Shown in pieces: positions 49,278-50,239 of a stretch of 50,239 nucleotides of DNA. The notes below the pieces were generated by a model, which was not told where the DNA came from, made no database searches, and was given only the letters and a program-made list of their open reading frames with translations. Source of the stretch: CAYTLW01 sp964438735 (GTDB lineage: Bacteria; Myxococcota_A; UBA9042); NCBI GenBank assembly GCA_964438735.1, contig CAYTLW010000048.1:1-50239 (forward strand). The letters run 5' to 3'. Every line of letters starts with the position of its first letter. The stretch's first letter is position 1. Both the position numbers and the translations under genes were made by a program.

Positions 49278-49922
49278 GTGTTCTGGAACATGCTGCAGCC
49301 ACTGAACTGGTTGATGGCCCTGGCCACTCGCGTCGACGAGACCGAGCTGATCGCCGCCCTGCAAAGTGGCGATTCGAACGCCTGGCGCAAGGTCATGGAG
49401 AAGTACGGACCCATGCTGCTGGGCTACGCCACGCGTTTGGTGAAGAGCCGCGATCGCGCCGAAGAGGTGGTCCAGGAGGCCATCGTGTCGGTGCATGGCG
49501 GCATCGAGCGCTTCGAGGGACGTTGCTCGCTCAAGAGCTGGCTCTTCCGCGCCGTTCACAACAAGGCCATCGACGAATTGCGCCGCTCCGGTCGATTCGT
49601 CACCCCGCCCGCCAACGAGCAGGATCGCTGGGAAGAACGCTTCACCGATCGCGGCGGCTGGGCCACCCCTGTGGAGAGCTGGGCCGGGTCCGTCGGCGCG
49701 CGCATCGACGCCTCGCGCGTCATCGAGGCCGTGCGGGATGAGCTGGGCAACCTGCCCCATACCCACCGGCAGGTACTCTTGATGAAGGAAGTGCACGGCC
49801 TGTCCAGCGCCGAGATCTGCGACGCGCTGGAGATCTCGCAGGCCAACTTGAGGGTCTCGCTGCACCGCGCCCGACGCGCCCTGCGAGAGGCCGTCGGTCA
49901 TCTCATGACCGCGGAGGCCTGA
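49278..49922 (+). CDS. ECF-type RNA polymerase sigma factor
   Basis: This ~214-residue sigma-70 family factor has only regions 2 and 4. Region 2 includes LLGYATRLVKSRDRAEEVVQ, RFEGRCSLKSWLFRAVHNKA and IDELRR. Region 4 includes LPHTHRQVLLMKEVHGLSSA and ALEISQANLRVSLHRARRAL, a helix-turn-helix that reads the -35 element. The start is uncertain: GTG 49278 has GGAG 6 bases before it and is preferred; GTG 49236 and ATG 49290 are alternatives. The anti-sigma gene starts 2 bases after its stop, so the two are co-expressed. The regulated genes are unknown. Confidence 0.93.
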   Translation: MFWNMLQPLNWLMALATRVDETELIAALQSGDSNAWRKVMEKYGPMLLGYATRLVKSRDRAEEVVQEAIVSVHGGIERFEGRCSLKSWLFRAVHNKAIDELRRSGRFVTPPANEQDRWEERFTDRGGWATPVESWAGSVGARIDASRVIEAVRDELGNLPHTHRQVLLMKEVHGLSSAEICDALEISQANLRVSLHRARRALREAVGHLMTAEA

Positions 49923-49924
49923 AC

Positions 49925-50182
49925 ATGCCCATGCGACCCTGCCGAAAAGTCATGGATGGCCTCGACACCATCATCGATGGCGACGCTTCGCGCACCGAAC
50001 GGCTGCGTTTCGCGCTGCACCTGGCCATGTGCGACCCCTGCGAACGCTATTACCACCAGTACGCCGCCGTACGCGACGCCGCGGGCCAGCTCGAAGATGA
50101 ACTGCCGGCGGACTTCAACGCCGTGATGGGGCGGATTCTGGCCGAGGTCTTTGCCGACAAGGCGATCCCCGAACCCGACTAG
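49925..50182 (+). CDS. Small zinc-binding anti-sigma factor
   Basis: This 85-residue soluble protein contains the HxxxCxxC motif (HLAMCDPC, residues ~32-39) of zinc-associated anti-sigma (ZAS) domains, which hold the partner ECF sigma inactive. It lacks a transmembrane helix, so it would be a cytoplasmic, possibly redox- or metal-sensing, form. It starts 2 bases after the sigma stop, the usual arrangement for such pairs. The remaining 57 bases of the window show no further gene. Confidence 0.85.
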   Translation: MPMRPCRKVMDGLDTIIDGDASRTERLRFALHLAMCDPCERYYHQYAAVRDAAGQLEDELPADFNAVMGRILAEVFADKAIPEPD

Positions 50183-50239
50183 CCCGACGGTCCCGAAGTA
50201 CTTCCCCAGTTTGGCGTCCAAGCCATGTGCCGCTTTGAG

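Overview
This window looks like part of a scaffold from a high-GC member of the Myxococcota (old Deltaproteobacteria), possibly near the Bradymonadales or another poorly cultured lineage. The evidence is high GC throughout, many secreted lipoproteins with Asp/Ala/Gly/Pro-rich linkers, arrays of cysteine-rich repeats, choice-of-anchor D, IgGFc-binding-like and golvesin-like domains, a C-terminus resembling the MYXO-CTERM sorting signal, and a Hanks-type kinase. Two runs of exactly 100 N (28290-28389 and 35391-35490) are scaffold gaps, so this is probably a metagenome-assembled or draft genome. No rRNA, tRNA, CRISPR array, insertion sequence or phage gene was seen.

Layout. 1-11461 (minus): a giant soluble TPR protein of about 3,581 residues, followed by argC, which runs off the window start. 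11727-15160: a secreted M19 dipeptidase (plus), a small membrane protein antisense to its 3' end (minus), and an OPA-family transporter (plus). 15167-20347 (minus): an assimilatory sulfur operon in the order sulfite reductase, cysD, cysN with a C-terminal APS-kinase-like domain, and a small lipoprotein. 20348-20879 is a long leader or intergenic region with a strong inverted repeat. 20880-25146: an unknown membrane-anchored protein (plus), then a formylglycine-enzyme-like lipoprotein and the DNA alkyltransferase ogt (both minus).

25367-29144 encodes a very large modular cysteine-rich lipoprotein. Its last module is a 109-residue tandem repeat, and the first scaffold gap lies inside it. It sits between two alkylation-repair genes, ogt and an alkC-like gene. 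30435-32614: a secreted HEAT-like protein translationally coupled to a short-chain dehydrogenase. 32670-35390 (minus): a choice-of-anchor D/VWA-like surface protein interrupted by an in-frame TAG, with its N-terminus lost in the second gap. 35948-36754: a LiuC-like enoyl-CoA hydratase behind an AT-rich island with a perfect 11-bp inverted repeat. 36827-40032 (minus): a Ser/Thr kinase and glyA, separated by a double-hairpin terminator.

40191-50182 (plus) is mostly envelope and surface functions: an IgGFc-binding-like lipoprotein, an amidase lipoprotein with golvesin-like and 12-unit cysteine-rich regions, a FemAB/GNAT-like protein, a putative outer-membrane protein, a secreted P-domain/fibrinogen-like protein, and an ECF sigma factor with a very small zinc-binding anti-sigma factor.

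Together the region combines housekeeping metabolism (arginine, sulfur and one-carbon) with a heavy investment in cysteine-rich secreted proteins. The sulfur-assimilation operon could supply that cysteine demand, but this is inference. No self-evident new defence or biosynthetic system was found. The best leads are the repeat-array protein between the two alkylation-repair genes, the interrupted VWA protein, the amidase with signals at both ends, and the structured leader of the sulfur operon.
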